From an uncultured Pseudomonadota bacterium (GTDB lineage Bacteria; Myxococcota_A; Bradymonadia; Bradymonadales; GCA-2716585): 33,699 nt of DNA. The notes beneath the pieces are model-generated. The model was not told the DNA's origin. It saw nothing but the letters and a program-made list of their open reading frames with translations, and did not search any database. The DNA lies in contig CAKZKQ010000700.1 of assembly GCA_937123825.1 (NCBI GenBank), positions 1 to 33,699 on the forward strand, given 5' to 3'. Shown here piece after piece: positions 32,333 through 33,699 of the stretch; position 1 is the stretch's first letter, and every line of letters starts with the position of its first letter. Made by a program: the position numbers and the translations under genes.

Positions 32333-32365
32333 CAAAAAACGTCCATAAAAGGACATGTTTTTTTT
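32333..32365 (+). terminator. Intrinsic-terminator-like hairpin with 8-T run
   Basis: GTCC-ATAAAA-GGAC (32341-32354) is flanked by an A-run (32334-32339) and T8 (32358-32365), so the stem can extend through A-T pairs past a small bulge. It lies 215 bp after the GH113-like stop and 115 bp before the SPOR start. It may end the upstream transcript or act as an attenuator in the SPOR leader. Confidence 0.55.
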
Positions 32366-32479
32366 GACCACTCCCACATTTGCGCTGAGCCTACGCTTCT
32401 GAAGGCGCTGCACGTCCATGAACTGACATGAACATACGTTGGCGCACATGTGTGTAAGTTGACTTGAGGTGAACCGACA

Positions 32480-33214
32480 ATGGCTGGTGGGACCCGACAG
32501 AGCGGCGGTTTTGATGTCACGCAGGTTCTGTGCATGGTGTTGGGCCTTTTGCTGGGCGCAGCGGTGATTTTTGTCGCTGGCCTGCAAGTGGGCGAACGTC
32601 TGGACCCGGAAGCGCTCTCCATGGCCACAGCGGCGATGCAGTCGTCTCAGAAGGGCGAGAAGGTCGTGGGGGCGCTCAAGAAGCGCAGCGACGACTACTC
32701 CTTCTTTGCCGAGCTTGAAGAGCCGGTCACGGAGCGCCGACGCAAGCTGCGCGTCCCCCAGGGCAATGCCAACAACCCCGACATGCCCGAGCGCGCTCGC
32801 CGTCGCAAGATGCGCCGTCTGGCCCGCGCCAAGGCCCCCAAGGTCAACCGCCGCACGCTCGACCGCCGCTCACAGCGCAAAGTCCGTCAGCCTGCCGCCA
32901 AGGTCCCCGCCGCGCTCAGCCGCAAGGACAACCTCCTGGCTGCTTCGCAGGCTGCGCCCAAAGCCCGCAAGCTCTCCCAGGAACCCGCTGGCTCGCGCTA
33001 CACCATCCAGGTCGGCACCTACAAAACCCTCGACGAAGCCACCGCCGCCATGACTCGCCTGCGCGCCAAAGGACAAATCCCCCGGATCAGCCTCAGCCAG
33101 GTCCCCGGCAAGGGCAAAGTCTATCGCGTGCGCATCGGGCGCTTCTCCTCCAAAGAGGAAGCCCAGGCCAGGCTCGGCTCGGGCGGTGTCTCGGGTGTCA
33201 TCACGCGGATGTGA
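32480..33214 (+). CDS. SPOR-domain membrane protein
   Basis: A 244-aa protein with one N-terminal membrane segment (VTQVLCMVLGLLLGAAVIFVAG, about 14-35), a long Lys/Arg-rich periplasmic linker (RRKMRRLARAKAPKVNRRTL and similar), and a C-terminal SPOR domain (about 170-244: SRYTIQVGTYKTLDEATAAM, then KVYRVRIGRFSSKEEAQARL). SPOR domains bind denuded septal peptidoglycan, so a FtsN-like or envelope/cell-division role is likely. The very basic linker could also bind acidic polymers. GAGGTG lies about 9 nt before the ATG. It follows an AT-rich leader containing two hairpins. Confidence 0.88.
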   Translation: MAGGTRQSGGFDVTQVLCMVLGLLLGAAVIFVAGLQVGERLDPEALSMATAAMQSSQKGEKVVGALKKRSDDYSFFAELEEPVTERRRKLRVPQGNANNPDMPERARRRKMRRLARAKAPKVNRRTLDRRSQRKVRQPAAKVPAALSRKDNLLAASQAAPKARKLSQEPAGSRYTIQVGTYKTLDEATAAMTRLRAKGQIPRISLSQVPGKGKVYRVRIGRFSSKEEAQARLGSGGVSGVITRM

Positions 33215-33320
33215 TGGTCCCACGGAGCCAAAACATGAGGCTCGATTCATTTTCACTGGCCGTTGTCCTCCTGGACGGCGGCTTTTGTGGTTTCTTGGGG
33301 TGCAAGAGGGCTGAATGTCA

Positions 33321-33350
33321 TTGACAGCATCGGCCATCATTTTTTATCCT
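33321..33350 (+). promoter_or_regulatory. Sigma-70-like promoter of the SCP2 gene
   Basis: A perfect -35 TTGACA (33321-33326) is followed after 18 bp by TATCCT (33345-33350), matching 4 of 6 -10 bases. The start codon lies about 100 bp downstream. The palindromic operator candidate begins 13 bp after the -10 box, overlapping the expected transcription start. Confidence 0.5.
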
Positions 33351-33362
33351 CCCGCGCATGTT

Positions 33363-33378
33363 GTGAGTAAACACTCAC
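33363..33378. promoter_or_regulatory. Palindromic operator candidate GTGAGT-N4-ACTCAC
   Basis: GTGAGTAAACACTCAC is an exact 6-bp inverted repeat with a 4-base centre. Its size and position just downstream of a promoter fit a TetR-like repressor site; the TGAGT/ACTCA half-sites are typical of that class. The regulator is not in this window. Confidence 0.5.
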
Positions 33379-33451
33379 CTGGCATCATTCGGTCGAGCAA
33401 ATCCCGACCGTGTGCACAACCGGCCAAGCGCCAACAACAGGGAGATGAGCG

Positions 33452-33699
33452 ATGTCCACGCCCAAAGCATACTTTGAGAAGCTCGGTGGTAACCTGACTG
33501 CTGAAAAGGCCGCCATGATCGGCGCCGTGTACCAGTTCAACGTCACCGGTGACAACGGTGGTACCTGGGTTGTGAACCTGACCAAAGACGCCGACTTTGT
33601 CTCTGAAGGTCCCTCGGATGACTCCGAGTGCACCATCACCGTGTCCGACTCGGACTTCATGGACATGGTCGAGGGCCGTCTGCCTGGTCCCCAGGCCTT
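33452..33699 (+). CDS. SCP2 sterol-carrier-domain protein (5' part)
   Basis: The window ends inside this gene; the visible 82 codons read MSTPKAYFEKLGGNLTAEKA onward with no stop. The pattern is that of the SCP2 sterol-binding fold: an N-terminal amphipathic helix, GAVYQFNVTGDNGGTWVVNL, then DSECTITVSDSDFMDMVEGR, the typical SCP2 beta-strand and helix. Such small cytoplasmic proteins bind lipids or acyl-CoA. GGGAG about 7 nt before the ATG supports the start. It has its own promoter and operator candidate. Most members are about 100-110 aa, so perhaps a quarter is missing on the right. Confidence 0.85.
   Translation, partial: MSTPKAYFEKLGGNLTAEKAAMIGAVYQFNVTGDNGGTWVVNLTKDADFVSEGPSDDSECTITVSDSDFMDMVEGRLPGPQA

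Larger units (their letters stand above)
32119..32479. other. AT-rich intergenic region with two hairpins
   Basis: About 360 bp, noticeably richer in A+T than flanking genes, with no plausible gene. It holds a hairpin ATCCCG-TGAACAT-CGGGAT at 32306-32324 and a terminator-like hairpin at 32333-32365. GAACAT recurs at 32298, 32314 and about 32428, and ACGTCCAT recurs near 32339 and 32411. TATACT at about 32275-32280 could be a -10 box, but no good -35 is present. The layout suggests a leader with an attenuator for the SPOR gene. Confidence 0.45.

Overview
The window looks like chromosomal DNA of a GC-rich, Gram-negative, deltaproteobacterial-type organism (Myxococcota or Bradymonadales-like). 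This is inferred from several things: lapA/lapB genes, SPOR and lipobox proteins, very large WD40 lipoproteins, a long cysteine-rich repeat lipoprotein, and families of TPR-winged-helix regulators. I see no rRNA, tRNA, CRISPR, transposase, integrase or phage genes.

Layout. Positions 1-1699 hold a HAD-type 5'-nucleotidase gene on the minus strand. It lies between a 35-bp tandem repeat at its 3' side and a cluster of GCAGGTGT half-sites at its start. Positions 2225-7441 are a plus-strand run: an 847-aa lipoprotein of about 33 cysteine-rich repeats, a CinA/MoaB-fold protein, then lapA and lapB (control of LPS synthesis), ended by a clear intrinsic terminator. Positions 7713-19055 form a minus-strand run. 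In transcription order it encodes a small lipoprotein, an ABC-2-type permease, its ATPase, two tandem paralogous ~1340-aa WD40 lipoproteins and a 153-aa protein of unknown function. A secreted protein of unknown function follows at 19586-20593.

Positions 21172-25838 carry three consecutive paralogous genes. Each has an N-terminal TPR-like region and a C-terminal OmpR-type winged helix, the reverse of the SARP/BTAD order. The DNA-binding segments of the second and third genes are identical over 176 bp although their TPR parts have diverged. This triplet sits between two repeat-rich intergenic regions that share an inverted-repeat element. The 1.37-kb region 25839-27210 is a patchwork of at least three inverted-repeat elements plus one copy of a direct repeat.

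Positions 27211-33699 are mostly housekeeping or envelope genes on the plus strand: a secreted protein translationally coupled to an AI-2E/PerM-family membrane protein, an archaeal-type phosphoglycerate mutase, a membrane-anchored GH113-like protein, a SPOR-domain protein, and the 5' part of an SCP2 sterol-carrier-domain gene with a promoter and a palindromic operator candidate.

The most novel-looking content is the regulator triplet with its homogenised DNA-binding domain, the duplicated WD40 lipoproteins next to an ABC exporter, and the small inverted-repeat elements. All function calls come from reading motifs; no database search was run.
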